From positions 1-23,769 of the forward strand of contig DCVB01000002.1 of assembly GCA_002327965.1 (NCBI GenBank): a DNA stretch of 23,769 nucleotides, written 5' to 3'. Source of the stretch: Candidatus Aminicenantes bacterium UBA2199. Its GTDB lineage: Bacteria > Acidobacteriota > Aminicenantia > UBA2199. A program made the position numbers and the translations under genes. Under the pieces are notes generated by a model. The model was given only the letters and a program-made list of their open reading frames with translations, ran no database searches and was not told the DNA's origin. How positions within the stretch are numbered: position 1 is the stretch's first letter; each line of letters opens with the position of its first letter. Positions 1-7,898 of the stretch are shown one piece after another.

Positions 1-111
1 AAGGTCATGTACTACTGCAAGGAGTGCGAGAAGGGCGTGCGCGTGGGCTACAAGGGCAGCGGCGCCAGCAAGCAGCGCGTTTGCCGCAAGTGCGGCGTCG
101 TGCTGGACTAG
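1..111 (+). CDS. rplX: 50S ribosomal protein L24, 3' end only
   Basis: The window opens inside this gene. The last 36 codons and a TAG stop are present. The residues read KVMYYCKECEKGVRVGYK, then a CRKCG pair and a VVLD end, which is the usual zinc-ribbon-like tail of bacterial L24 with two CxxC pairs. L24 helps start assembly of the large ribosomal subunit on 23S rRNA. Its position directly before rplE is the standard spc-operon order, which supports the call despite the missing 5' part. Confidence 0.93.
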   Translation, partial: KVMYYCKECEKGVRVGYKGSGASKQRVCRKCGVVLD

Positions 112-120
112 GAGCGAATC

Positions 121-657
121 ATGAACCGACTGCATGAACGATACCAAAAAGAGATCATCACGGCCCTGAAGCAGGAGCTGAAGATGGACAATGTCATGAT
201 GGTGCCGCGCCTGGAGAAGATCGTCATCAACTCGGGCGTGGGCGAGGCCACCCAGAACATCAAGGTCCTGGACAAGGTCATGGAAGAACTGGGCGCCATC
301 ACCGGGCAGAAGCCCTCGATGCGCCGGGCCAAAAAGTCGATCGCCACCTTCCGCCTGCGCGCCGGCCAGCCGGTGGCGGCCACGGTTACGCTGCGCGGCG
401 AACGCATGTACGATTTCATGGACCGTTTCGTGACCATCGTCATCCCGCGCATGAAGGACTTCCGCGGCATGTCCCGCAAATCCTTCGACGGCCGCGGCAA
501 CTACACCATCGCCCTGAAGGACCAGCTGGTCTTCCCGGAGATCAACTTCAGCAAGGTGGAGAAGCCCAAGGGCATGTCCATCACCTTCGTCACGTCGGCC
601 AAGGGCAACGCGGAAAGCATGGCGCTGCTGACGCGCCTCGGCGTGCCGTTCAGATAA
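121..657 (+). CDS. rplE: 50S ribosomal protein L5
   Basis: At 178 aa this matches the normal L5 length. The start region MNRLHERYQKEI and the conserved GVGEATQN and GQKPSMRRAKKSIATFRLR segments are typical. L5 binds 5S rRNA and helps form the central protuberance of the large subunit. The ATG lies 9 nt after the rplX stop, with a GGAG just upstream. The gene ends in TAA 13 nt before rpsN. Nothing is unusual. Confidence 0.98.
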   Translation: MNRLHERYQKEIITALKQELKMDNVMMVPRLEKIVINSGVGEATQNIKVLDKVMEELGAITGQKPSMRRAKKSIATFRLRAGQPVAATVTLRGERMYDFMDRFVTIVIPRMKDFRGMSRKSFDGRGNYTIALKDQLVFPEINFSKVEKPKGMSITFVTSAKGNAESMALLTRLGVPFR

Positions 658-670
658 CAAGGAGGAACAG

Positions 671-856
671 GTGGCAAAACTATCATCCGAAGTCAGGGAA
701 TTAAAGAAGAAAAAGTATAAAATCCGCTACCGGACGCGTTGCCGGCTCTGCGGCCGCCCGCGCGCGGTCTACCGCAAGTTCGAGCTGTGCCGCCTCTGCT
801 TCCGCGAGCTTTCGTTGAAAGGTGAAATCCCGGGTGTGACCAAGGCATCCTGGTAA
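671..856 (+). CDS. rpsN: 30S ribosomal protein S14, zinc-binding (type Z)
   Basis: This is the short 61-aa S14 form. Two CxxC pairs (CRLCGRP and CRLCFRE, about residues 24-43) can hold one zinc, and the C-terminal LKGEIPGVTKASW is the family signature. The start is GTG at 671, chosen because AAGGAGG lies about 7 nt upstream. S14 sits in the head of the small subunit. The short zinc form, rather than the roughly 100-aa zinc-free form, is the ancestral type found in many Gram-positive and deep-branching bacteria. Confidence 0.97.
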   Translation: MAKLSSEVRELKKKKYKIRYRTRCRLCGRPRAVYRKFELCRLCFRELSLKGEIPGVTKASW

Positions 857-865
857 GGAGAACAC

Positions 866-1264
866 ATGGCACATACAGACCCCATAGCCGATATGCTGAC
901 CAGAATGAAAAACGCCATCATGGCGGAAAAGCGGGACGTGGCCATCCCGCTTTCGAACACCAAGCTGGAGATCGCCAAGCTCTTCCGGGCGGAAGGGTAC
1001 ATCGCGAACTTCCGCGTCGACAAGGCGCAGGTACCCGCCCAGCTTTTCGTGGAGTTGAAATACAGCGGCAAGAAGCAGAACGTCATCGAAGGGCTGAAGC
1101 GGATATCCAAGCCGGGCCGCCGCGTCTATGCCCAGGCCGACGCCATACCCAAGGTCCTCGACGGGCTTGGCCTCGCGCTCATCTCCACGTCGCAGGGCAT
1201 CGTTACCGGCCGTGAATGCCAGAAGCGCGGCATCGGCGGCGAAGTGCTCCTGTACGTCTGGTAG
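866..1264 (+). CDS. rpsH: 30S ribosomal protein S8
   Basis: This 132-aa protein starts MAHTDPIADMLTRMKNAI, the classic S8 N-terminus. It ends with the conserved GIVTGRECQKRGIGGEVL stretch and VW. S8 binds the central domain of 16S rRNA, and in E. coli it represses the spc operon through its own mRNA. No S8-like RNA target was identified here because the relevant rplE region shows no obvious structure by eye. The start is supported by AAGGAGA 9 nt upstream. Confidence 0.98.
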   Translation: MAHTDPIADMLTRMKNAIMAEKRDVAIPLSNTKLEIAKLFRAEGYIANFRVDKAQVPAQLFVELKYSGKKQNVIEGLKRISKPGRRVYAQADAIPKVLDGLGLALISTSQGIVTGRECQKRGIGGEVLLYVW

Positions 1265-1272
1265 GAGGAATC

Positions 1273-1806
1273 ATGTCGCGTTTAGCATCCAAACCCGTAC
1301 TATTCGAAGCCGGCGTCACCGTCATCATGGATGGGGCTCTGGTCAAGGTCAAAGGCCCCAAAGGGGAGATGGCCGTACCGGTGCCCGAAGGCATCACGGT
1401 CAAGGTCGAGGGCGCCAATGTCAATGTGACGCGCCGCGATGACAGCTGTAAGGCGTTGCAGGGCCTGGTATGGAGCCTGGTGCGCAACGCCGTCGTCGGC
1501 GTCAGCAAGGGCTTTTCGCGCAAGGTCGAGATCGTCGGCAAGGGCTGGCGTTCCACGGTCAAGGGCAACGTCATCAACCTGCAGGTCGGCCATTCGCACC
1601 CCGTCGACTTCGAGCTTCCCGCCGGTGTCTCCGCCACCCAGGAGAACCCGGGCAGCTTCACCCTCTTTTCCCATGACAAGCAGCTGCTGGGTCAGACCTG
1701 TGCCGATATCCAGGGCATCCGGCCGGTGGAACCGTATAAGTTGAAAGGCATCCGCCTGCAGGGCCAGGTGCTTCGCCAAAAGGTAAGAAAGGCAGCGGGA
1801 GTGTAA
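1273..1806 (+). CDS. rplF: 50S ribosomal protein L6
   Basis: The ATG at 1273 gives 177 aa, the normal L6 length, and follows GGAGGAA by a few bases. A longer in-frame reading from 1216 would run back into rpsH and is rejected. Recognisable segments are KVKGPKGEM near the N-terminus and the final DIQGIRPVEPYKLKGIR, which matches the usual rRNA-binding L6 C-terminal signature in degenerate form. L6 sits near the GTPase-associated centre. The gene ends one base before the rplR start. Confidence 0.97.
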   Translation: MSRLASKPVLFEAGVTVIMDGALVKVKGPKGEMAVPVPEGITVKVEGANVNVTRRDDSCKALQGLVWSLVRNAVVGVSKGFSRKVEIVGKGWRSTVKGNVINLQVGHSHPVDFELPAGVSATQENPGSFTLFSHDKQLLGQTCADIQGIRPVEPYKLKGIRLQGQVLRQKVRKAAGV

Positions 1807-1807
1807 C

Positions 1808-2182
1808 ATGATCACAGCCAAATACATCATCAAAAAGATCAAAAGCCAGCGGGTACGCCGCACCATCAAGGCCACGCTGCGCGGCACGCCCGAGCGGCCG
1901 CGCCTGATCATGGTCAAGAGCAACAAGTACCTGTACACCCAGGTGATCGACGACGCCAGCCACCAGGTGCTGCTGTGCGCCTCCACCCTGGAGAAGGAGC
2001 TGAAGGCCAAGCTGAAGAGCGCCAAGAACAAGGACGCGGCCAAGCTGCTGGGCGAAACCATCGCCGAACGCCTGAAGGAAAAGAAGATCGAGACGGTCGT
2101 CTTTGACCGCAACGTATACGCCTATGCCGGCCGCGTCAAGATCTTCAGCGACGCCGCCCGCGAAAAAGGCATCCGTTTTTAA
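1808..2182 (+). CDS. rplR: 50S ribosomal protein L18
   Basis: This is a 124-aa L18. The basic N-terminus carries RRTIKATLRGTPERPRL, followed by the SNKYLYTQVIDD strand and the C-terminal VVFDRNVYAYAGRVK motif that contacts 5S rRNA. The ATG is one base after the rplF stop, so the two are probably translationally coupled. The purine-rich SD-like GGGAG lies within the end of rplF. Confidence 0.97.
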   Translation: MITAKYIIKKIKSQRVRRTIKATLRGTPERPRLIMVKSNKYLYTQVIDDASHQVLLCASTLEKELKAKLKSAKNKDAAKLLGETIAERLKEKKIETVVFDRNVYAYAGRVKIFSDAAREKGIRF

Positions 2183-2192
2183 GGAGAACAAC

Positions 2193-2696
2193 GTGCAGCG
2201 AAATTATATGGACAGCAACGATCTGTTTCAGGAAGAGGTGATCTCCATCCGCCGCGTGACCAAGGTCGTCAAGGGCGGCAAGAACCTCCGCTTCTCCGCG
2301 GCGGTCGTGGTCGGCGACAAGAACGGCCAGGTGGGCCTGGGCAAGGGCAAGGCGCGCGAAGTGCCCCTGGCCATCAAAAAGGCCGTGGCCGATGCCAAGA
2401 AGAACCTGGTCAAGGTGCCGATCATCAATGAAACGATCCCCTACTACAAGGTGGGCTCCTACGGCGCCTCCAAGGTGGTCATGCGCCCCGCCTCGCCGGG
2501 AACCGGAGTCATCGCCGGCGGTTCGGTGCGGGTGATCATGGAGCTGGCCGGGGTGAAGAACATCCTGACCAAGATACTCAAGAGCAAGAACTCGATCACC
2601 GTGGCCCGCGCCACCATGGACGGCCTGCAGAAGTTCCTGCATCCCGATACCTTCGCCAGCAAAAGAGGCAAGAGCAAGGAGGAATCATGGCAGTAA
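2193..2696 (+). CDS. rpsE: 30S ribosomal protein S5
   Basis: The GTG at 2193 is preferred because AAGGAGA lies about 7 nt upstream and directly follows the rplR stop. It gives 167 aa starting MQRNYMDSNDLF. An ATG at 2208 is a possible alternative, and a reading from 2103 would run through rplR. The body shows the S5 double-stranded-RNA-binding region (VGDKNGQVGLGKGKAREVP) and the C-terminal domain (GASKVVMRPASPGTGVIAGG). S5 contributes to decoding accuracy. The stop overlaps the rpmD start by 10 nt. Confidence 0.96.
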   Translation: MQRNYMDSNDLFQEEVISIRRVTKVVKGGKNLRFSAAVVVGDKNGQVGLGKGKAREVPLAIKKAVADAKKNLVKVPIINETIPYYKVGSYGASKVVMRPASPGTGVIAGGSVRVIMELAGVKNILTKILKSKNSITVARATMDGLQKFLHPDTFASKRGKSKEESWQ

Positions 2697-2908
2697 AAAA
2701 GAAGGGAGAATATCCCAAGATCAAGATAAAGCTGGTCAAGAGCCTTATCGGCCGCTCGGACCGGCAGCAGGCCACGGTCAGGGGACTGGGGCTGCGCAAG
2801 ATCAACTCGCAGGTGATCCGCGAGAAGAGGCCGGAGATACTCGGTATGATCCGCAAGATCGATTTTCTGCTCCAGGTCGAGGAGGTCGGCAATGATCAGT
2901 CTCAGTAA
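2687..2908 (+). CDS. rpmD: 50S ribosomal protein L30
   Basis: This 73-aa L30 is slightly longer than the usual 58-62 residues because of a C-terminal tail that runs into rplO. The core KIKLVKSLIGRSDRQQATVR plus LGLRKINSQV is the L30 signature. The ATG at 2687 follows GGAGGAAT, which lies within the end of rpsE. Both ends overlap neighbours, rpsE by 10 nt and rplO by 17 nt. The last five residues (GNDQSQ region) are probably a by-product of the overlap. Confidence 0.95.
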   Translation: MAVKKKGEYPKIKIKLVKSLIGRSDRQQATVRGLGLRKINSQVIREKRPEILGMIRKIDFLLQVEEVGNDQSQ

Positions 2909-3347
2909 CTTAAAGCCCGCCAAGGGCGCGGTTCGCAATCGCAAGCGCGTGGGGCGCGGCCCCGGCTCCGGCCACGGCGTCACTGCCGGCCGCGGCAGCA
3001 ACGGACAGAAATCCCGTTCCGGCTACAGCCACAGCCGCGGCTTCGAAGGCGGCCAGATGCCCCTGGTGCGCCGCCTCCCCAAGCGCGGCTTCACCAATAT
3101 CTTCCGCAAGGAGTTCAACATCGTGAACCTCGGCGACCTGGACAAGTGCGGTCTGGACGAGGTCAAGATCCAGGACTATTTCGAAAAGAACCTGGCCCGC
3201 AAGCGCGGCCTGGGCATCAAAGTGCTGGCTGACGGCGCATTCTCGCGCAAGATGAAGATCCAGGCCCACCATTTCTCCAAGGCCGCCATGGACAAGATCC
3301 AGAAAGCCGGGGGCGAGGCAGTCGTCTGCCAAGGAGAGAAAAATTGA
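2892..3347 (+). CDS. rplO: 50S ribosomal protein L15
   Basis: This 151-aa protein has the glycine- and basic-rich L15 N-terminus: VGRGPGSGHGVTAGRGSNGQ, then SRGFEGGQMPLVRRLPKRGF. The C-terminal part ends AGGEAVVC. L15 is a late-assembly large-subunit protein. The start lies inside the end of rpmD and has a GGAGG about 7 nt upstream. The TGA stop overlaps the TTG start of secY. Confidence 0.97.
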   Translation: MISLSNLKPAKGAVRNRKRVGRGPGSGHGVTAGRGSNGQKSRSGYSHSRGFEGGQMPLVRRLPKRGFTNIFRKEFNIVNLGDLDKCGLDEVKIQDYFEKNLARKRGLGIKVLADGAFSRKMKIQAHHFSKAAMDKIQKAGGEAVVCQGEKN

Positions 3348-4723
3348 TCCGCTTCATCCGCAATATCTTCGCCATCCCCGAACTGCGCAAGCGGGTCATC
3401 TTCACCCTGTTGCTGCTCGCCGTCTACCGCATGGGATCGCAGATCGTCACCCCGGGTCTCAACTCCGACGCCCTGCGGCAGTTTTTCGAAGCGCTGCAGG
3501 GCTCGTTCTTCGGGTTCATGGACATGTTCTCGGGAAAGAACATTTCCAAGATGACCATCTTCGCCCTCGGCGTCATGCCCTATATCAGCTCCTCGATCAT
3601 CCTGCAGCTGCTGCAGGTGGTCTGGCCCTACCTGGAGCGTATCGCCAAGGAAGGGGAGCTGGGCAAGAAAAAGATCACCCAGTACACCCGTTACGGTACC
3701 GTGCTGATCTGCCTGATCCAGGGCGGCGGCATCGCCGTCGGCCTGGAGAACATGAATCCCAACGGCATCCCGGTCGTGCTCAATCCGGGCTGGGGGTTCC
3801 GCTTACTGACCGTGCTGACCCTGACCACCGGCACCATGTTCATCATGTGGCTGGGTGAGCAGATATCGGAACGCGGCATCGGCAACGGCATCTCGCTGAT
3901 CATCTTCGCCGGCATCGTCGTCGGCCTGGTCCCGGGCGTCGGCAACACATTCGAGGGGCTGAAGACGGGCGACATGAGCCCGCTGAAGCTCATCTTCATC
4001 CTGGCGCTGATCATCGGCGTAATCGCCTTCATCTGCTTCGTGGAGATGGGCCAAAGACGCATCCCCATCACCTACGCCAAGCGCATCCAGGGCCGCAAGA
4101 TGATGGGCGGCCAGAGCACCTACCTGCCCCTGAAGGTCAACACCGGCGGCGTCATCCCCATCATCTTCGCCTCCTCGGTGATCACCTTCCCGGCCACCGT
4201 CCTGCAGTTCATCAAGCATCCCATCGCCCAGAAGATCACCCAGCAGCTCACTTTCGGCATGCCGCTGTACACCCTGCTCTACATCGTCTCGATCATCTTC
4301 TTCACCTACTTTTACATCTCCATCATCTTCAATCCCAAGGACGTCTCCGACAACGTGCAGAAATACGGCGGCTTCATCCCCGGCATCCGCCCGGGCAAGA
4401 ACACCACCGATTACATCGACGGCGTGCTCTCCAAGCTGACCTTCATCGGCGCCATCTACCTGGCGCTGGTGGCCCTGCTGCCCGAATTCCTGCTGACCGG
4501 CTTCAAGGTCGGCGCCCTGCCCTTCATCGGCGATTTCCTGGAAGCCAACCTGCCGCGCTGGTTCTACGAGGGCTTCAACGTGCAGTTCTACTTCGGCGGC
4601 ACGTCGATCCTCATCGTGGTCGGCGTGGCCATGGACACGGTGCAGCAGATCGAGGCCCAGCTGACCATGCGCAACTACGACTCCTTCTCGCGCCGGGGGC
4701 GCATACGCGGGCGGCGCGGATGA
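3344..4723 (+). CDS. secY: Sec translocon channel subunit SecY
   Basis: At 459 aa this is slightly longer than E. coli SecY (443). It forms the protein-conducting channel in the inner membrane. About ten hydrophobic segments are visible. Signature stretches are LGVMPYISSSIILQLL in TM2 and the cytoplasmic loop with QRRIPITYAKR, and the C-terminus has the usual MDTVQQIEAQLTMRNYDSF. The start codon is TTG at 3344, overlapping the rplO TGA, chosen for AAGGAGA 6-7 nt upstream. The stop overlaps the adk ATG in an ATGA junction. Confidence 0.98.
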   Translation: MIRFIRNIFAIPELRKRVIFTLLLLAVYRMGSQIVTPGLNSDALRQFFEALQGSFFGFMDMFSGKNISKMTIFALGVMPYISSSIILQLLQVVWPYLERIAKEGELGKKKITQYTRYGTVLICLIQGGGIAVGLENMNPNGIPVVLNPGWGFRLLTVLTLTTGTMFIMWLGEQISERGIGNGISLIIFAGIVVGLVPGVGNTFEGLKTGDMSPLKLIFILALIIGVIAFICFVEMGQRRIPITYAKRIQGRKMMGGQSTYLPLKVNTGGVIPIIFASSVITFPATVLQFIKHPIAQKITQQLTFGMPLYTLLYIVSIIFFTYFYISIIFNPKDVSDNVQKYGGFIPGIRPGKNTTDYIDGVLSKLTFIGAIYLALVALLPEFLLTGFKVGALPFIGDFLEANLPRWFYEGFNVQFYFGGTSILIVVGVAMDTVQQIEAQLTMRNYDSFSRRGRIRGRRG

Positions 4724-5352
4724 AGCGTTTCATCCTGTTCGGCGCACCCGGCTCCGGCAAGGGGACCATGGGCGAGTTCATCCAGCGTGATTTCGGCTAT
4801 GTCCGCATCTCCACCGGGGACATCCTGCGCTCCGAGATCGAGCAGGGCAGCGCCGACGGCCGCCGTGCCCGGGGCCACATGGAATCCGGGGGCCTGGTGC
4901 CCGACGAGCTGGTCATCGAGCTGGTGCGCCGGCGCCTGGGGCGCGACGACCTGGATGGCGGCTATGTCATGGACGGCTATCCGCGCACCCTGGCCCAGGC
5001 CGAGGCGCTGTCGGCCGTGCCCTGCGCCAGCGAAAAGGCGATCGCCATCGACGTCGAGGAAGACGAGGCGGTCGACCGCCTGCTCTCGCGCCTGACCTGC
5101 CGCGAATGCGGCGCCATCTACAACCTGCGCAACAAGCCGCCGAGAACGGCGGGCGTCTGCGATCTCTGCGGCGGCGTCGTCGAGCGCCGCAGCGACGACA
5201 ACGAGCAGGCCGTGCGCCAGCGCTTTCGCGTCTATGCCGAGCGCACCCTGCCGGTGATCGGGTACTACGACCTTAAGGGAGTGCTGTCACGCGTCGACGG
5301 CCGCGGGGCGGCGGCCCCGGTCTATGGCCGCGTCAAGGAGCTGATCTCGTGA
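4720..5352 (+). CDS. adk: Adenylate kinase, long form with zinc-type lid
   Basis: This 210-aa kinase interconverts ATP + AMP and 2 ADP. The P-loop is GAPGSGKGT (residues 8-16), the AMP site has STGDILR, and the MDGYPRTLAQAE motif has Tyr in place of the commoner Phe. The lid carries four cysteines (CRECG and CDLCGG), as in zinc-binding adenylate kinases. RRSDDNEQAVRQR supplies the conserved arginines. secY-adk-map is a standard spc-operon arrangement, and four-base overlaps on both sides suggest coupled translation. Confidence 0.97.
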   Translation: MKRFILFGAPGSGKGTMGEFIQRDFGYVRISTGDILRSEIEQGSADGRRARGHMESGGLVPDELVIELVRRRLGRDDLDGGYVMDGYPRTLAQAEALSAVPCASEKAIAIDVEEDEAVDRLLSRLTCRECGAIYNLRNKPPRTAGVCDLCGGVVERRSDDNEQAVRQRFRVYAERTLPVIGYYDLKGVLSRVDGRGAAAPVYGRVKELIS

Positions 5353-6107
5353 TCCCGCTCAAAACCGACCATGAGCTCGACCTGATGCGCCAGGCCAACC
5401 GCATCGTCGCCGTGATCCTGGACGAGATCGAGGAAAGGATCCGCCCCGGCGCGAGCACCCTGGAACTGGATGCCTGGGCCGAGGGGCGCATCCGCGCCCT
5501 CAAGGGCATCCCGGCCTTCAAGGGCTACGGCGCCGCCCGCCCCTTCCCGGCCAGCCTGTGCACGTCGATTAACGATGAAGTGGTGCACGGCATCCCCGCC
5601 AGCGGGCGACTGCTGCGCGAGGGCGATATCGTGGGCATTGACGTGGGTGTCGTCTACGACGGCTACCACGGCGACGGCGCCCGCACCTACGCCGTGGGCG
5701 CGGTCACGCCCAAGGCCCGCGAGCTGATGGACGCCTGCCGGCGTTCCCTGGAACTGGGGATCTCGGCGGCGCGCCCCGGCGGCCACCTGGGCGACATCGC
5801 CAAGGCCATCGACGGCTGCGTGAGCCGCGCGGGATTCTCCGTGGTGCGCGACCTGTCGGGCCACGGCATCGGCCGCAGCCTGCACGAGGAGCCGCAGGTG
5901 CTGAACCACTATGACGGGAAGCGCGGCGTGCGCCTCAAGAGCCGCATGACGCTGGCCATCGAGCCGATGATCAATGCCGGCGGCTGGCAGGTGCGCACGT
6001 TGGACGACGGTTGGACGGTCGTTACCGGCGACGGCAGCCTCTCGGCCCATTACGAACATACGGTGGCCCTGACCGACGACGGCCCCGAGATATTGACGAG
6101 GTGCTGA
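5349..6107 (+). CDS. map: Methionine aminopeptidase, type I
   Basis: This 252-aa enzyme removes the initiator methionine from nascent proteins. All five metal ligands of the pita-bread fold can be placed: GIDVGVVYDGYHGD gives the two Asp, LSGHGIGRSLHEEP the His, AIEPMI a Glu and HYEHTVALTDDG the last Glu. The NDEVVHGIP segment carries the substrate-site His. The start is GTG at 5349, overlapping the adk TGA. The TGA stop shares one base with the infA ATG. Confidence 0.97.
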   Translation: MIPLKTDHELDLMRQANRIVAVILDEIEERIRPGASTLELDAWAEGRIRALKGIPAFKGYGAARPFPASLCTSINDEVVHGIPASGRLLREGDIVGIDVGVVYDGYHGDGARTYAVGAVTPKARELMDACRRSLELGISAARPGGHLGDIAKAIDGCVSRAGFSVVRDLSGHGIGRSLHEEPQVLNHYDGKRGVRLKSRMTLAIEPMINAGGWQVRTLDDGWTVVTGDGSLSAHYEHTVALTDDGPEILTRC

Positions 6108-6334
6108 TGGCCAACAAGGAGAAAGATGTCATCGAGGTCAAGGGCGTCATCCTCGAGTCCCTGCCCAACGCCATGTTCCTGGTGGAGCTGGATACGTCGC
6201 ATCACCGGATCACCGCCCATCCTTCCGGCAAGATGCGCAAGAACAACATCCGCATCCTGCCCGGAGACAAGATCCTGCTGGAGATATCGCCTTACGATCT
6301 CACCCGCGGCCGGATCATCTATCGATTCAAATAG
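6107..6334 (+). CDS. infA: Translation initiation factor IF-1
   Basis: The ATG at 6107, sharing its A with the map stop, gives 75 aa, the expected length. The sequence runs MANKEKDVIEVKGVILESL, then HPSGKMRKNNIRILPGDK and ends with TRGRIIYRFK, the complete IF-1 OB-fold pattern. IF-1 occupies the A site of the 30S subunit during initiation. A longer in-frame reading from 6011 overlaps map and is rejected. The classical position between map and rpmJ confirms the call. Confidence 0.98.
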   Translation: MANKEKDVIEVKGVILESLPNAMFLVELDTSHHRITAHPSGKMRKNNIRILPGDKILLEISPYDLTRGRIIYRFK

Positions 6335-6343
6335 GAGGAAACG

Positions 6344-6457
6344 ATGAAAGTAAGAGCGTCCGTCAAGAAGATCTGCAATAAATGCAAAGTGATCAAGCGC
6401 AAGGGCGTGGTGCGGGTGATCTGCAAAGACGCCAAGCACAAGCAAAGACAAGGTTAA
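6344..6457 (+). CDS. rpmJ: 50S ribosomal protein L36
   Basis: This 37-aa gene reads MKVRASVKKICNKCKVIKRK, then GVVRVICKDAKHKQRQG. The C-x2-C, C, H pattern is that of the zinc-binding L36 form. The ATG follows AGGAGGAA by about 4 nt. The gene sits 9 nt after infA and 9 nt before rpsM, as in most bacteria. Small genes like this are easily missed by length-filtered gene callers. Confidence 0.97.
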   Translation: MKVRASVKKICNKCKVIKRKGVVRVICKDAKHKQRQG

Positions 6458-6466
6458 GGAGGCAAC

Positions 6467-6835
6467 GTGGCTAGAATCGCCGGAATCGAGATCCCCAACC
6501 AGAAACGGGTGGAAGTCGGCCTGACCTACATCTACGGCATCGGGCGTCCCAAGTCCAAGGCCATACTGGATTACGTCAAGGTGGACGTGAACAAGAAGGT
6601 CAAGGACCTGAGCCCCGAAGAGCTGAACCGCATCCGCAAGCATATCGAATCGGAGGAGATGGTCGAGGGCGACCTGAAGAAAAAGGTCAACACCGACATC
6701 AAGCGCCTGATGGATATCAACTGCTACCGCGGCCGCCGGCACAAGAAGGGGCTGCCCGTGCGCGGCCAGCGCACCAAGACCAACGCCCGGACGCGCAAGG
6801 GCCCGCGCGGCTCGATGATCAAGAAGAAGAAATAA
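6467..6835 (+). CDS. rpsM: 30S ribosomal protein S13
   Basis: This 122-aa protein starts (GTG) as MARIAGIEIPNQKRVEVGLTYI and carries YGIGRPKSKAIL. The C-terminal KGLPVRGQRTKTNARTRKG is the S13 signature. It contacts 16S rRNA in the head and forms the bridge to L5. GTG at 6467 is supported by AAGGAGG 7-8 nt upstream. It begins the alpha-operon part of the cluster. Confidence 0.98.
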   Translation: MARIAGIEIPNQKRVEVGLTYIYGIGRPKSKAILDYVKVDVNKKVKDLSPEELNRIRKHIESEEMVEGDLKKKVNTDIKRLMDINCYRGRRHKKGLPVRGQRTKTNARTRKGPRGSMIKKKK

Positions 6836-6847
6836 CGGAGGCAGCCG

Positions 6848-7240
6848 ATGGCTCAAAGAAAAAGCAGCAAGACGAAAAAGAAGGAAAAGAAGGTCATCAC
6901 CCACGGGGTGATGTTCATCCACTCCACGTTCAACAACACCATCATCACCATCACCGACCTCGAGGGCAAGGTGCTGACCTGGGCCTCGGGCGGCATGGTG
7001 GGATTCAAGGGCTCGCGCAAATCGACGCCGTTCGCCGCCCAGCTGGCGGCCGAGAAGGCGTTGAAGGACGCGGAAAATTTCGGCCTGCGTTCGCTGGATG
7101 TCCGGGTCAAGGGCCCCGGCGCCGGCCGCGAGAGCGCCATCCGCTCCATCGGCGGCACGCCGCTGCAGGTGCGCTCGATCAAGGACATCACGCCGATCCC
7201 GCACAACGGCTGCCGCCCGCCCAAGAAGAGACGCGTGTAA
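6848..7240 (+). CDS. rpsK: 30S ribosomal protein S11
   Basis: This 130-aa S11 has a lysine-rich N-terminus (RKSSKTKKKEKKV), then HSTFNNTIITITD and SSGGMVGFKGSRKSTPFAA-like segments (here ASGGMVGFKGSRKSTPFAA). The end is DITPIPHNGCRPPKKRRV. It lines the mRNA exit path on the platform of the small subunit. The start is ATG at 6848, with CGGAGG about 5 nt upstream. Confidence 0.98.
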   Translation: MAQRKSSKTKKKEKKVITHGVMFIHSTFNNTIITITDLEGKVLTWASGGMVGFKGSRKSTPFAAQLAAEKALKDAENFGLRSLDVRVKGPGAGRESAIRSIGGTPLQVRSIKDITPIPHNGCRPPKKRRV

Positions 7241-7252
7241 GGAGGAAACCCA

Positions 7253-7888
7253 GTGGGAAAATATACAGGATCGATGTGCCGTTTGTGCCGCGTGGAGGGC
7301 AAGAAGCTCTTCCTCAAGGGAAGGCGCTGCCTGAGCGACCGCTGCGCCGTGGAGAAGAAGAACTATCCCCCGGGGCAGAAGGGGGCGCGGATCAATTTCC
7401 GCAAGTCCCATTACAAGAATCAGCTGCGCGAGAAGCAGAAAGTGAAGCGCTTCTACGGCGTCGGCGAGAAGCAGTTCCGCAACGTGTTCGCCGAGGCGGC
7501 CCAGAAGAAGGGCATCACCGGCGAGAACCTCTTGTGCACCCTGGAGAAGCGCCTGGACAACGTGATCTACCGCCTGAACTTCGCCTATTCGCGCAATCAT
7601 GCCCGGCAGATGATCCGCCACGGCTTTTTTGCCGTCAACGGCCGCAAAGTGAGCATCCCGTCCTACATCGTTTCGATGAATGACGAGATCTCCTTCCGCG
7701 AGAAGAAGCTCGAGGCCGAGAACGTCAAGGCCATGCTTGAGGGCGTCAAGGGCCTGGTCGAGGTCCCCGGCTGGCTGCTCCTGGACGAGGCCGCCCACAG
7801 GGCCAAGGTCAATGCCCTGCCCGCGCGCGACGACATTTCCCTCAAGGAGATCGAGGAGCGCCTCATCGTCGAGTTGTATTCGAAATAA
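7253..7888 (+). CDS. rpsD: 30S ribosomal protein S4, zinc-binding type
   Basis: This 211-aa S4 starts at GTG 7253 behind AAGGAGG. The N-terminal region has CRLCRVEG and CLSDRC, a four-cysteine set like that of zinc-type S4 proteins. The S4 RNA-binding domain is seen at LEKRLDNVIYRL and SRNHARQMIRHGFFAVNGRKV. S4 nucleates 16S assembly, and in E. coli it also represses the alpha operon. The gene lies 10 nt before the rpoA start. Confidence 0.98.
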   Translation: MGKYTGSMCRLCRVEGKKLFLKGRRCLSDRCAVEKKNYPPGQKGARINFRKSHYKNQLREKQKVKRFYGVGEKQFRNVFAEAAQKKGITGENLLCTLEKRLDNVIYRLNFAYSRNHARQMIRHGFFAVNGRKVSIPSYIVSMNDEISFREKKLEAENVKAMLEGVKGLVEVPGWLLLDEAAHRAKVNALPARDDISLKEIEERLIVELYSK

Positions 7889-7898
7889 GGAGGGATCC